Counted from the first letter of the stretch, positions 46,556 through 55,751 are shown. The stretch is DNA of 64,000 nt from DATCBF01 sp964401995 (GCA_964401995.1 CAYOAP010000005.1:139192-203191); one strand, 5' to 3'. Notes: generated by a model not told the origin, from the sequence alone. A program made the numbers and translations.

Positions 46556-47583
46556 TGCCGAACGACGTCGTCAGCCGCGCGATCGACGCCGTCTGCGCGG
46601 GCGACCACCTCACCGCCGACCACGCCTCGGCCGTGCTCAGCGAGGTCATGGAGGGGCGCTGCGACCCGGTCCAGACCGGGGCCTTCCTGATCGCGCTGCG
46701 GGCGAAGGGGGAGACGGTCCCGGAGCTGGTCGGGCTGGCGCGGACGATGCGCTCGCTGGCGGCGCCGGTGACGACGACGCGCACCGATCTGGTCGACACC
46801 GCCGGCACCGGCGGCGGCCCCTCGACCTTCAACGTCTCGACCACCGCCGCCCTGGTCGCAGCCGGCGCCGGCTGCGCGGTGGCCAAGCACGGCAACCGCT
46901 CCAACACCAGCAAATGCGGCTCCGCCGACCTCTTGGAGGCGCTCGGGGTCAACATCGAGCTCGACGCCGAGCAGGTCGGGCGCTGCATTGACGAGGTCGG
47001 CTTCGGCTTCATGTTCGCTCCCCGCCATCACGCCGCAATGGCCCACGTCATTCCGGTCCGCAAAGAGCTCGGGGTGCGGACGATCTTCAACTTCCTCGGC
47101 CCGCTGACCAACCCGGCCGGCGCCGAGCGCCAGCTGCTGGGCGTCGCCGACCGCCACTACCAGGAGACGATCGCCGAGGCGCTGCTCGGCCTCGGCAGCG
47201 TCAAGGCGATGGTCGTCAGCGCCGAGGACGGGATAGACGAGTTCTCGATCTCCGCCCGGACGCGGGTGATCGAGGTCGCTGACGGCAGCACCAAGGAGTG
47301 GTTTGCCGAGCCCGGCCTCTTCGGCCTCGCCGAGGCGGCGCTGGAGGATGTGGCCGGCGGCTCGCCGACCGAGAACGCCGCCGCTTCCCGCGCGATCCTC
47401 GGTGGCGAGGCCGGCCCCCGGCGCGACCTGGTCTTGCTCAACGCCGGCGCGACGATCTACGTCGGCGGCCTTGCCTCCAGCCTCGACGAAGGAGTCACCA
47501 AGGCGACCGCGGCCGTCGATTCCGGCGCCGCCCGCGATCTGCTCGACAGGCTGATTGCAACAACCGCAGAGCTCGGCGACTAG
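46555..47583 (+). CDS. trpD: Anthranilate phosphoribosyltransferase
   Basis: Joins PRPP to anthranilate. 342 aa; the PRPP loop DTAGTGGG, KHGNRSNTSKCGSADLLEALG and FMFAPRHHAAMAHV are all intact. ATG 46555 is used; the in-frame extension to 45883 is a shadow of trpG. Confidence 0.95.
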   Translation: MPNDVVSRAIDAVCAGDHLTADHASAVLSEVMEGRCDPVQTGAFLIALRAKGETVPELVGLARTMRSLAAPVTTTRTDLVDTAGTGGGPSTFNVSTTAALVAAGAGCAVAKHGNRSNTSKCGSADLLEALGVNIELDAEQVGRCIDEVGFGFMFAPRHHAAMAHVIPVRKELGVRTIFNFLGPLTNPAGAERQLLGVADRHYQETIAEALLGLGSVKAMVVSAEDGIDEFSISARTRVIEVADGSTKEWFAEPGLFGLAEAALEDVAGGSPTENAAASRAILGGEAGPRRDLVLLNAGATIYVGGLASSLDEGVTKATAAVDSGAARDLLDRLIATTAELGD

Positions 47584-47603
47584 GCTCTTTAAGTCAAGTG
47601 GGA

Positions 47604-48395
47604 ATGATCGAGCAGCTCATCTCAGGGGCCCAGGAGGGCGTGGACCGCCGTCGCCGCGAAGTTCCGCAGGCGGACCTTGAGTCGCACCTGTCCGGGCGCG
47701 GCGAGGATCGCCCCTTCAGCGAGGCGCTGGTCCGGCCCGGCCTGTCGCTGATCGCTGAGTTCAAGCGCCGCTCGCCGAGCGCCGGTGAGATCGCCGTCGA
47801 CGCGGTTATCGCCGACCAGGTCGGCGCCTACGAGCGCGGGGGCGCCGCGGCTCTCTCGGTCCTCACCGACGAATCGCACTTCGGCGGCTCGCTCGATGAC
47901 CTGCGCGCCGCTCGCGCCGCCTGCGACCTGCCGATCATCCGCAAGGACTTCATCGTCGATCCCTACCAGCTTTACGAGGCAGCGGTCCACGGCGCCGACG
48001 CGGTGCTCTTGATCGTCCGCGCCCTCGACGACCACGACCTCGCCCTGATGCACAACGAGGCGCGCGCGATCGACCTCGACGTCCTGGTCGAGGTCCACGA
48101 CGCCGAGGAGCTGGAGCGGGCCCTGGCCCTCGACGCCGAGGTGATCGGGATCAACAATCGCAACCTCGACGAGGGCACGGTCGACGTCGCCACCACCTAT
48201 GAGCTGATGCCCGATGTCCCAGCCGGCAAGACGGTGGTCGCCGAGAGCGGCATCTCAAGCCGGGCCGAGCTGGAGGAGCTGGAACGGGTCGGAGTAGATG
48301 CCGTCCTGATCGGCGGCGCCCTGATGGAGGCCCCAGATCCTGAGGCGAAGACGCGTGAGCTGACGGGTTTTCAGGATTCTTTGGGCACCGTTTAG
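47604..48395 (+). CDS. trpC: Indole-3-glycerol phosphate synthase
   Basis: 263 aa TIM barrel: LIAEFKRRSPSAGEI (catalytic Lys), LSVLTDESHFGGSLDDL, IIRKDFIVDPYQLYEA, GINNRNLDEGTVD and VAESGISSRAELEEL. ATG 47604 is chosen; GTG 47598 is equally possible. It lies 20 nt after trpD. A TAGGCT at 47581-47586 is a weaker -10 candidate. Confidence 0.94.
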   Translation: MIEQLISGAQEGVDRRRREVPQADLESHLSGRGEDRPFSEALVRPGLSLIAEFKRRSPSAGEIAVDAVIADQVGAYERGGAAALSVLTDESHFGGSLDDLRAARAACDLPIIRKDFIVDPYQLYEAAVHGADAVLLIVRALDDHDLALMHNEARAIDLDVLVEVHDAEELERALALDAEVIGINNRNLDEGTVDVATTYELMPDVPAGKTVVAESGISSRAELEELERVGVDAVLIGGALMEAPDPEAKTRELTGFQDSLGTV

Positions 48396-48428
48396 TTATT
48401 CCTTACTGACGGTTGCCATCCTCATCGC

Positions 48429-49673
48429 ATGAGCAAGGTCAGGAACTTCTTTCGCACGTCATTCGGCGCCGCCATTGTTGGCGGCGCCGTTGTCGCTGTT
48501 TTCGGCGCGATCGCTATTTCCGCCGGCTGGATCGATTCCCAGGGCGGCACGACGACGACTATCGCCGCGCCCGCGGCCGCGCCGATCGTCACCTCCAGCG
48601 ACAAAGAAGGTGGCAACACGGTCAACGCGATCTACCGCCATGACGGCGGCGGAGTGGCCTTCATCCAGGCCGACGAGCCCCCGCAGGAATCGTCTGGCCT
48701 CAGCCCCTTCGGCGAAGAAGAATCCCAGGGCGGCGGCACCGCGACCGGCTCCGGCTTCGTGATCGACCCCGAAGGCCACATCCTCACCAACAACCACGTG
48801 GTCGAAGGGGCTAACCGCATCTCGGTCAAGCTCGGCGCCTCCGACACCACCTACGGCGCCCAGGTGGTCGGCACCGACCCCGCCACCGACCTGGCGCTGC
48901 TCAAGGTCAACGCCCCCACCGATCAGCTGCACCCGCTCAACCTCGGCGACTCCTCCAAGCTTCAGGTCGGCGACTCGGTGGTCGCGATCGGCAACCCCTT
49001 CGGCCTCGACCGCACCGTCACCAGTGGCATCGTCTCCGCCCTGCAGCGCCAGATCCAGGCCCCCAACGGCTTCTCGATCTCGAACGTGATCCAGACCGAC
49101 GCGGCGATCAACCCCGGCAACTCCGGCGGCCCGCTGATCGACTCCTCCGGCGACGTGGTCGGGATCAACTCCCAGATCGAGACCGGCGGCGGCAGCAACG
49201 GCAACGTCGGCATCGGCTTCGCGATCCCGATCAACACCGCCCGCGACGTCGTCACCCAGCTTGAGAACAGCGGCAAGGTCGAGCACGCCTACTTCGGGAT
49301 CGAAGGCGGCAGCATCACTCCAGACCTCGCCCGCGCCGTCAACCTGCCGGTCAAGCAGGGGGTGCTGGTCGCCACCGTGGTCAAAGGCGGCCCCGCCGAC
49401 AAGGCCGGGATCGAAGGCGGCAACACCTCGGCGACGATCGAAGGCGCCAACGTCACCCTCGGCGGCGACATCATCACCAAGATCAACGGCAAGGCGATCA
49501 ACTCGATGGACGAAGTCGTCGCGATCGTCAACTCCGCCAAGCCGGGCGAAACGCTCGACGTCACGATTCTGCGCGACGGCTCGACCAAGACCGTCACCGT
49601 CACCCTCGGCGATCGCCCTGCATCCGTGCGTGATTCCCAGGCCGGCCCGGTCGGCCCGCCCTCCGGCCAGTAG
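48429..49673 (+). CDS. HtrA-type membrane-anchored serine protease with PDZ domain
   Basis: 414 aa. An N-terminal membrane anchor (about 13-33), a low-complexity linker, a trypsin-like domain with H123, D154 and S232 (in NPGNSGGPL), and a C-terminal PDZ domain (about 300-400, ending GETLDVTILRDGSTKTVTV). It would act outside the membrane on misfolded envelope proteins. It interrupts the trp genes between trpC and trpF with 33-nt and 31-nt gaps, on the same strand. Confidence 0.92.
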   Translation: MSKVRNFFRTSFGAAIVGGAVVAVFGAIAISAGWIDSQGGTTTTIAAPAAAPIVTSSDKEGGNTVNAIYRHDGGGVAFIQADEPPQESSGLSPFGEEESQGGGTATGSGFVIDPEGHILTNNHVVEGANRISVKLGASDTTYGAQVVGTDPATDLALLKVNAPTDQLHPLNLGDSSKLQVGDSVVAIGNPFGLDRTVTSGIVSALQRQIQAPNGFSISNVIQTDAAINPGNSGGPLIDSSGDVVGINSQIETGGGSNGNVGIGFAIPINTARDVVTQLENSGKVEHAYFGIEGGSITPDLARAVNLPVKQGVLVATVVKGGPADKAGIEGGNTSATIEGANVTLGGDIITKINGKAINSMDEVVAIVNSAKPGETLDVTILRDGSTKTVTVTLGDRPASVRDSQAGPVGPPSGQ

Positions 49674-49691
49674 CTCGCCTTCCCGCTCCCT

Positions 49692-49697
49692 TACCCT
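49692..49697 (+). promoter_or_regulatory. -10 element upstream of trpF
   Basis: TACCCT, 7 nt before ATG 49705. This would allow trpFBA to be transcribed separately from htrA. Confidence 0.45.
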
Positions 49698-49704
49698 GGG
49701 GGGT

Positions 49705-50340
49705 ATGCGAGTCAAGATCTGCGGGATCACCAACCTGGATGACGCCGCCGAGGCGGTGCGCCTCGGCGCCTGGGCCATCGGCCTCGTCCACTACAGGCGC
49801 AGCCCGCGCCGCTGCAAGCCCGCCGACGCGGCCGCGATCGGCGCTGCTTTCCGCCGCAAGTGCGAGGTCGTCGGCGTCTTCGTCAACCCGGAGCTGGACG
49901 AAGTTCACAAGGCGGTCGAGAACGCCGGGCTGACGATGGTGCAGCTGAACGGCAACGAGGGCCCCTCCTTCTGCGGCGAGGTCGCGCGCCGGACCGGGGT
50001 CAAGGTAATCAAGGCGATCCACGTCGCCAGCGCCGCCGACGTCCATGCCGCTGAGACCTTTCGCACCGATTACCACCTCTTCGACCGCCGCGGCAAAGGG
50101 CTCTGGGGCGGGACGGGGGAGAGCTTCGACTGGAACCTGCTGGCCGAGCACCGCTCGGCCGTGCCCGCGATCCTCGCCGGCGGCCTGCGGCCCGACAACG
50201 TCGCCGAGGCGATCGCCGTCGCCCACCCTTTCGCCGTCGATGTCGCCAGCGGGGTCGAGGCCGAGCCTGGCCGCAAGGACCACCGCCTGCTGGAGGAGTT
50301 CTTCCACGCCGCCGAGCCGACTGGCGCGACCGCATCGTGA
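49705..50340 (+). CDS. trpF: Phosphoribosylanthranilate isomerase
   Basis: 211 aa TIM barrel: VKICGITNLDDAAEAVRLGA (catalytic Cys), FVNPELDEV, VQLNGNE, LFDRRGKGLWGGTGESFDWNLL and ILAGGLRPDNVAEAI. A dedicated TrpF means that a bifunctional PriA is not needed, unlike in many actinobacteria. trpB overlaps by 4 nt (GTGA). Confidence 0.95.
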   Translation: MRVKICGITNLDDAAEAVRLGAWAIGLVHYRRSPRRCKPADAAAIGAAFRRKCEVVGVFVNPELDEVHKAVENAGLTMVQLNGNEGPSFCGEVARRTGVKVIKAIHVASAADVHAAETFRTDYHLFDRRGKGLWGGTGESFDWNLLAEHRSAVPAILAGGLRPDNVAEAIAVAHPFAVDVASGVEAEPGRKDHRLLEEFFHAAEPTGATAS

Positions 50341-51500
50341 GCGCGGTCGAGGAGCGATTCGGCCCCTACGGGGGGCGCTACGTGCCGGAGACGCTGATCG
50401 CGGCGCTCGACGAGCTGACCGCTGCCTGGGAGGAGGCGCGCGACGACGAGGGCTTCCGCCAGCGCCTGGCGCTGTTGCACCGCGACTTCATCGGCCGGCC
50501 GACGCCGCTCTACCGGGCCGACCGTCTCTCCGAGCGGGTCGGCAGCACCGTCTATCTCAAGCGCGAGGACCTCGCCCACACCGGCGCCCACAAGATCAAC
50601 AACGCGATCGGCCAGGCCCTGCTTGCCCAGCGGATGGGCAAGCCGCGGGTTATCGCCGAGACCGGCGCCGGCCAGCACGGCGTCGCCACCGCGACCGCCT
50701 GCGCCCTGCTCGACCTCGAGTGCGTTGTCTACATGGGCAGCGAGGACATCCGCCGCCAGAAGCCCAACGTCGAGCGGATGGGCCTGCTCGGGGCCGAGGT
50801 GGTGGCGGTCGAGGCCGGCGCCCGCACCCTGAAGGAGGCGGTCAGCGCCGCGATCCGCGACTGGGTCGCCAACGTCGAGACCACCCACTACGTGATCGGC
50901 TCCGCCGTCGGCCCGGCGCCGTTCCCGGCCTTGGTCCGCGACCTGCAGCGGGTGATCGGCGAAGAGGCCCGCGAGCAGGCGCTTGCCGCCGAGGGGGCGC
51001 TGCCGGGCCGGGTGATCGCCTGCGTCGGCGGCGGCTCCAACTCGATCGGCATCTTCACCCCCTTCCTCGACGACGAGGTCGAGCTGATCGGGATCGAGGC
51101 GGCGGGGGAGGGGTTGGACACGCCCCGCCACGGCGCTTCGCTGCAGGCGGGACGCACCGGCGTCCTGCACGGCTCCCTCTCCTCGATCATCGCCGACGAG
51201 GAGGGTCAGATCCTCGAGGCCCACTCGATCTCCGCCGGCCTCGACTACCCGGGCGTCGGCCCCGAGCACGCCTACCTGCGCGACAGCGGCCGCGCCAAGT
51301 ACTTCGCCGTCACCGACTCCGAAGCGCTTGCCGCCTTCGCCGATCTCTGCCGGCTGGAGGGGATCATTCCCGCGCTTGAGTCCTCGCACGCGCTTGCCTG
51401 GCTGTTGAAGAACCCGGCCCCGGCGGGCTTCGACGTCGTCTGCCTCTCTGGCCGCGGGGATAAGGATCTCGCCGAGGTGATGGAGCACACGGGTGGCTGA
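50337..51500 (+). CDS. trpB: Tryptophan synthase beta chain
   Basis: 387 aa; the PLP lysine is K86 in HTGAHKINNA, the phosphate-binding loop is CVGGGSNSIG, and the substrate region ETGAGQHGVATA is present. It condenses indole from TrpA with serine. GTG 50337 overlaps trpF; the end overlaps trpA by 8 nt. Confidence 0.97.
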   Translation: MSAVEERFGPYGGRYVPETLIAALDELTAAWEEARDDEGFRQRLALLHRDFIGRPTPLYRADRLSERVGSTVYLKREDLAHTGAHKINNAIGQALLAQRMGKPRVIAETGAGQHGVATATACALLDLECVVYMGSEDIRRQKPNVERMGLLGAEVVAVEAGARTLKEAVSAAIRDWVANVETTHYVIGSAVGPAPFPALVRDLQRVIGEEAREQALAAEGALPGRVIACVGGGSNSIGIFTPFLDDEVELIGIEAAGEGLDTPRHGASLQAGRTGVLHGSLSSIIADEEGQILEAHSISAGLDYPGVGPEHAYLRDSGRAKYFAVTDSEALAAFADLCRLEGIIPALESSHALAWLLKNPAPAGFDVVCLSGRGDKDLAEVMEHTGG

Positions 51501-52311
51501 GGTGACGGCGGTGGGGGCCGATCGCATCGCCGGCGCCTTTGAGGCCGCTCGGGCTGAGGGCCGCGCCGCGCTGATGCCCTACATGATGGCCGGCTACCCC
51601 GACCACGAGTCCTCACTCGCGGTCGCCGCCGCCTACGCCGACTCCGGCGCCGACCTGATCGAGCTCGGGGTGCCGTTTTCCGATCCGCTTGCCGACGGGC
51701 CGACGATCCATGCTGCCGCGACCGATGCCCTCGCCGCCGGCGCCACGCTGGCCTCGGCCCTTGAAGTTTGCGAAGCGGTCTCGGACAAGGTCCCAGTCGT
51801 CTTCATGGTCTACGCCAACATGGTCATCGCCCACGGCGGCGTCGCTGAGTTTGCCCGCCGGGCAGCTGCCGCCGGCGCCTGTGGGGCGATCATCCCTGAC
51901 CTCCCCCTGGGCGAGGCCGAGGACATCCGCGAGGCGTTCGCCGCCGCCGGGCTGGCCCTGGTGCCGCTGGTCGCGCCGACCACGCCGCCCGAGCGCAGGG
52001 CGGCGATCTGCGCCGTCGCCCGCGGCTTCGTCTATGTCGTCTCCAGCGTCGGCACCACTGGCGAGCGGGCCGAGATCCCTGCCACCCTGGTCGACCTGGT
52101 CGCCGCGGCCAAGGCCGATGCCGAGATCCCGGTCGCGGTCGGCTTCGGGATCGGCACTCCGGAGCAGGCGGCCGAGGTCGGCCGCATCGCCGACGGCGTG
52201 ATCATCGGCAGCCGCCTGGTCCGCGCCGCTGGCGAGGCCGGGAGCCCCGCCAGCGCAGCCGAGGCTGCCGGAGCGTTTCTCAAGCAGACGCGCGTCGCCC
52301 TCGCTGGATAG
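51493..52311 (+). CDS. trpA: Tryptophan synthase alpha chain
   Basis: 272 aa TIM barrel. The catalytic acids are E57 and D68 in LIELGVPFSDPLADGP; VYVVSSVGTTG and VGFGIGTPEQA bind the phosphate. GTG 51493 overlaps trpB. It is the last gene of the trp cluster. Confidence 0.96.
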   Translation: MAEVTAVGADRIAGAFEAARAEGRAALMPYMMAGYPDHESSLAVAAAYADSGADLIELGVPFSDPLADGPTIHAAATDALAAGATLASALEVCEAVSDKVPVVFMVYANMVIAHGGVAEFARRAAAAGACGAIIPDLPLGEAEDIREAFAAAGLALVPLVAPTTPPERRAAICAVARGFVYVVSSVGTTGERAEIPATLVDLVAAAKADAEIPVAVGFGIGTPEQAAEVGRIADGVIIGSRLVRAAGEAGSPASAAEAAGAFLKQTRVALAG

Positions 52312-52314
52312 GAT
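52309..52314 (+). promoter_or_regulatory. -10 element upstream of the 48-aa membrane protein
   Basis: TAGGAT, overlapping the trpA stop and 9 nt before ATG 52324. Confidence 0.4.
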
Positions 52315-52323
52315 CAGCGCCTT

Positions 52324-52470
52324 ATGGGACTGGTAGTCAGCTTCTTCCTGGCGCTCGCGGCGATGACCGTTTCCTATGCCCTCGGGCAGGGCGGCCCTGT
52401 CGCGGGCCTCGTCTTCCTCACGGTCCTCTTCATCGGCGCGGCGATCCGCGTCATGCAGCCCAAGTCCTAG
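52324..52470 (+). CDS. 48-aa membrane protein
   Basis: MGLVVSFFLALAAMTVSY, then a second hydrophobic helix (GLVFLTVLFIGAAIRV) and a polar end. Two spans, good start, own -10 box; convergent with the methyltransferase gene 5 nt away. No known family. Confidence 0.5.
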   Translation: MGLVVSFFLALAAMTVSYALGQGGPVAGLVFLTVLFIGAAIRVMQPKS

Positions 52471-52475
52471 CGCCC

Positions 52476-53285
52476 TCAGGCGCGGGTCGCGACCACCTGC
52501 AGGTACTCGGGTTCGAGGACCAGAGCCCTGTCTCCGCCCAAGTTGTTTTTGTCGAGGTGAGCTCGCAGTTCTGCCGTCAGTGCCTCTTCGTTCTCCGGCC
52601 CAGCCCGTTCGAATGCCTGCTTGATCGGGCCGAAGTAGGCGCGGAAGAAGTCGAGGTAGTGGTCGGCCGAGCGGAATGCCTGGCGTGAGCCACGGCGCTC
52701 GGTCCGCAGGTTGGCGATGCCGTCGCCGAACAGCTCCCGCACCCGCTCCTCGGTTCCCCAGAGCACCGGCGGCACGAAGCCGGGGGGTGGGGGCGGCGTG
52801 TATTTGGCGACGACCATGAACATGCTGCTGATCGGTCCGTCGGGCACCCAGTTGGCCATCCCGATCCGCCCGCCCGGTTTGCAGACCCGCAGTATTTCCG
52901 CGGCAGCCTGCTGCTGGTCGGGTGCGAACATCGCGCCGAAGATCGAGGTGACGACGTCGAAAGACGCATCCTCGAAGGGAAGCTCAGCAGCATCGCCCTC
53001 GACGAACTCGATGTCGAGCCGTTCGACGGCGGCGCGCTCGCGGCCACGCTCGAGCAGGGCGGGGACGAAGTCGACGCCGGTCACGCCGCCCCAGGACCGC
53101 CTCGCCGCGGCGAGCGCGCCGTTGCCGCTGCCACAGGCGACGTCGAGCACCCGCTCGTCGGGAACGATCTCGAGCGATTCGACCAGTTCCTCGGCGACCA
53201 TCATCACCAGCCCGGCGACCATCGAGAAGTCGCCCTCCGACCAGGTCTTCTGCTGGGCCTGCCTGATTGCGTCGAGCTCGCTCAT
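52476..53285 (-). CDS. Class I SAM-dependent methyltransferase
   Basis: 269 aa. Motif I VLDVACGSGNGALAAAR, motif II region FVEGDAAELPFEDASFDVV and motif III EILRVCKPGGRIGMANW follow the UbiE/methyltransferase-11 pattern. Substrate not identifiable. ATG 53285 with GGGAG just upstream is preferred over GTG 53291. It is divergent from pfkA, with inverted repeats of AGGTT in the shared gap. Confidence 0.85.
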   Translation of the reverse strand: MSELDAIRQAQQKTWSEGDFSMVAGLVMMVAEELVESLEIVPDERVLDVACGSGNGALAAARRSWGGVTGVDFVPALLERGRERAAVERLDIEFVEGDAAELPFEDASFDVVTSIFGAMFAPDQQQAAAEILRVCKPGGRIGMANWVPDGPISSMFMVVAKYTPPPPPGFVPPVLWGTEERVRELFGDGIANLRTERRGSRQAFRSADHYLDFFRAYFGPIKQAFERAGPENEEALTAELRAHLDKNNLGGDRALVLEPEYLQVVATRA

Positions 53286-53358
53286 CTCCACTCCCTTCGA
53301 AGGTTTGAATCGAACCTATCGCCTCACCCCGCCCGCGTCAGGTTCTAACCTGAGGTTC
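53264..53358 (+). promoter_or_regulatory. Divergent promoter region with AGGTT inverted repeats
   Basis: AGGTT-N7-AACCT (53300-53316) lies on the methyltransferase side and CAGGTT-CT-AACCTG (53340-53353) on the pfkA side. The second overlaps the pfkA -10 box TAACCT (53346-53351 approximately), 7 nt before ATG. A shared regulator for both genes is possible. Confidence 0.35.
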
Positions 53359-54384
53359 ATGCGAATCGGCGTACTGACGGGTGGCGGGGACTGCCCAGGG
53401 CTGAACGCCGTGATCCGGGCGATCGTCCGCAAAGGGGCAGGCCACTACGGGCACGAGTTCGTCGGCTACCGCGACGGCTGGCGCGGCCCGCTGGAGAACG
53501 ACAGCCGCCCGCTCGGCATTCCCGAGGTGCGCGGCATCCTGCCTCGCGGCGGCACCATCCTCGGCTCCTCACGGACCAACCCCTTCGCCGAGCAGGGAGG
53601 GCCGGCCCGGATCGCCGAGAACCTGGCTGCTGCCGGCGTCGAGGGGCTGATCGCGATCGGCGGCGAGGACACGCTCGGCGCTGCCTCCAGGCTGCACGAC
53701 GAGGGCGTGGTCAACGTCGTCGGTGTGCCGAAGACGATCGACAACGACCTCGGCGCAACCGATTACACCTTCGGCTTCGACACCGCGGTCAACATCGCGA
53801 TGGAGGCGATCGACCGCCTCCACACCACGGCCGACAGCCACCATCGGGTCCTGATCGTCGAGGTGATGGGCCGCCACGCCGGCTGGATCGCCTTCCACGC
53901 CGGCCTTGCCGGCGGCGCCAACGTGATCCTCATCCCCGAGCAGCCCTTCGACATCGAGCGTGTCTGCGAGCTGGTCGGCCGCCGTTTCGAGAGCCACTAC
54001 GCGCCGATCATCGTCGTCGCCGAGGGGGCAGCGCCGAAGGGCGGCATGCCCGATGCCAGCGAGGAGACGGACGCCTTCGGCCATGCCCGGCTCGGTGGCA
54101 TCGCCCACTGGCTGGAGGGCGAGATCGAGCGCCGCACCGGCAAGGAGACGCGGGCGACCGTGCTCGGCCACGTCCAGCGCGGCGGCACCCCGACCGGCTT
54201 TGACCGAGTCCTCGCGACCCGCTTCGGCCTGCACGCGATCGACGCCGCCGACGCCCGCAGCTGGGGGACGATGACGGCGCTGCGCGGCACCGACATCGAG
54301 CTGGTCCAGTTGAGCGAGGCGACGGCAGAGCTGAAGACAGTCCCCGAGTCGCTCTTTGCCGAGGCTGAGGTCTTCTTTGGGTAA
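53359..54384 (+). CDS. pfkA: 6-phosphofructokinase, probably pyrophosphate-dependent
   Basis: 341 aa. The group signatures are TGGGDCPGLNAVIR (7-20), GGEDT (101-105) and PKTIDND (124-130). In ATP-using enzymes the positions equivalent to D104 and K125 are glycine; Asp and Lys there mark PPi-dependent enzymes such as that of Amycolatopsis. MGRHAGWIA binds the sugar. ATG 53359 is chosen; the in-frame extension to 52711 is a shadow. Confidence 0.93.
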   Translation: MRIGVLTGGGDCPGLNAVIRAIVRKGAGHYGHEFVGYRDGWRGPLENDSRPLGIPEVRGILPRGGTILGSSRTNPFAEQGGPARIAENLAAAGVEGLIAIGGEDTLGAASRLHDEGVVNVVGVPKTIDNDLGATDYTFGFDTAVNIAMEAIDRLHTTADSHHRVLIVEVMGRHAGWIAFHAGLAGGANVILIPEQPFDIERVCELVGRRFESHYAPIIVVAEGAAPKGGMPDASEETDAFGHARLGGIAHWLEGEIERRTGKETRATVLGHVQRGGTPTGFDRVLATRFGLHAIDAADARSWGTMTALRGTDIELVQLSEATAELKTVPESLFAEAEVFFG

Positions 54385-54841
54385 GCAGGCGCTGGCGGCA
54401 GCCGCTGCCGTGGCGCTCCTGGCCAGCGGTTGCGGCGGCGGTGAAGGCGTAGACAAGAACGCGACCCTCAACGTCTACGCCAGCGCCCCGCTTTGCGCAG
54501 GCGCGACGAAGCAGCTTGAGCGGGAAGGCCCCCGGGTCGACTCTGTGCGCCTCCGCGTCATCTGCCTCGACAACACGCGCAGCCGCAACGGACTCGACCT
54601 GGCGGCGATAGGCGCCAATGCCCGCCGCGCGGTGGAGGACTCCTCGTCAATCGCCTACATCGGCGACCCTACCCCGGCCGCCTCGGAGTTCTCACAGCCG
54701 ATCCTAGAAGCGGCTGGAATCCCCCAGCTGGCGAACCAGTCGGGCAGCGCAGCTATGACCCGCCTGCTCAGCGCCCTGCGCGGCGCGGGCGACAGCAGCT
54801 CACTACGCGAAGCCGTCGCCGACGAACTCTCGGAAGGCTGA
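54377..54841 (+). CDS. Lipoprotein resembling the N-terminal half of an ABC substrate-binding protein
   Basis: 154 aa from TTG 54377, overlapping the pfkA stop by 8 nt. Signal peptide and lipobox LLASGC with C19, then a Gly/acidic linker. The segment AIGANARRAVEDSSSIAYIGDPTP ... QPILEAAGIPQLANQSGS is like the first lobe of Leu/Ile/Val-type binding proteins, but the second lobe is missing. It may be a degenerate or specialised one-lobe protein. Convergent with the next gene, 4 nt apart. Confidence 0.6.
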   Translation: MGKQALAAAAAVALLASGCGGGEGVDKNATLNVYASAPLCAGATKQLEREGPRVDSVRLRVICLDNTRSRNGLDLAAIGANARRAVEDSSSIAYIGDPTPAASEFSQPILEAAGIPQLANQSGSAAMTRLLSALRGAGDSSSLREAVADELSEG

Positions 54842-54845
54842 ACTC

Positions 54846-55747
54846 TCAGAGCAAGTCCGCAAGCGCCTCGTCGAGATCCGGGTGCCGGAACTCGTAGCCA
54901 AGGTCGAGAGCCCGCCGCGGCATCACCCGCTGCCCGCCCTTGAGCACCTGGGCGAACTCGCTGCCGAACATCAGGCTCAGGGCAAAGCCGGGCACCGGCA
55001 CCAGCGCTGGCCGGTGCAATGCGCGGCCGATCGCCTTCGAGAACTCGCGGTTGGTCACCGGGTTGGGCGCGGTCAAGTTGACGATGCCGCTGACCTTCTC
55101 GCTCTCCAGCGCCCAGAGCAAGATCCCGACCTCGTCCTCGATGTGGATCCACGACATGTACTGGTCGCCGCCGGCGATCGGGCCGCCTGCGCCGAGCTTG
55201 AAAGGGGGGAGGAGCTGGCCGAGCAGCCCGCCACTGGGGTCGAGGACGTGGCCGGTGCGGACGATGACCAGCCGCACGCCGGCGCCCTCGACCTCGCGCG
55301 CTGCCTTCTCCCACTCGCGCACGACCTCAGCGTCGAAGCCGCTGCCGGAATCGCTCGACTCGTCGACGAGAGCATCGCCGCGGTCGCCGTAGAAGCCGAT
55401 CGCCGACTGGCTGACCAGCACCTTCGGCTTCTTCTCCAGCCCGGCGATCGTCCCGACCAGGTTGTGGGTGCTGGTGCGGCGGCTCTCCATGATCCGCCGC
55501 TTTGAGTCCTCGGTCCAGCGCTGGTTGATCTTCTCGCCGAGCAGGTTGATCACCCCGTCGACTCCCTCGAAGGCTTGCTTGGGCGGCCGTTCCAGGGTCG
55601 GCGCCCAGGCGTGCCAGATCACGTTTGGGTTGCTTTTCCGCCCCTGCTTTGGGTCGCGGGTCAGGCCAACAACCTGGTCGCCCCTCGCCAGCAGCGCGTC
55701 GCAGACGGCCGACCCGATGAACCCGCTGGCTCCGGTGACGAGGACCT

Positions 55748-55751
<4 letters not shown>
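54846..55751 (-). CDS. TIGR01777-family NAD(P)-dependent epimerase
   Basis: 301 aa of the SDR39U1/YfcH type. Rossmann motif VTGASGFIGSAV at the N-terminus, NLLGEKI, SQSAIGFYGDRG, and the C-terminal DUF1731 region (MPRRALDLGYEFRHPDLDEAL). GTG 55751 overlaps the malic enzyme stop as GTGA, so both share a transcript. Substrate unknown. Confidence 0.9.

Noticed and set aside
52711..53358. N-terminal extension of pfkA by 216 codons
   Set aside because: It runs antisense through the methyltransferase gene; MRIGVLTGGGDCPG at 53359 is the family start.
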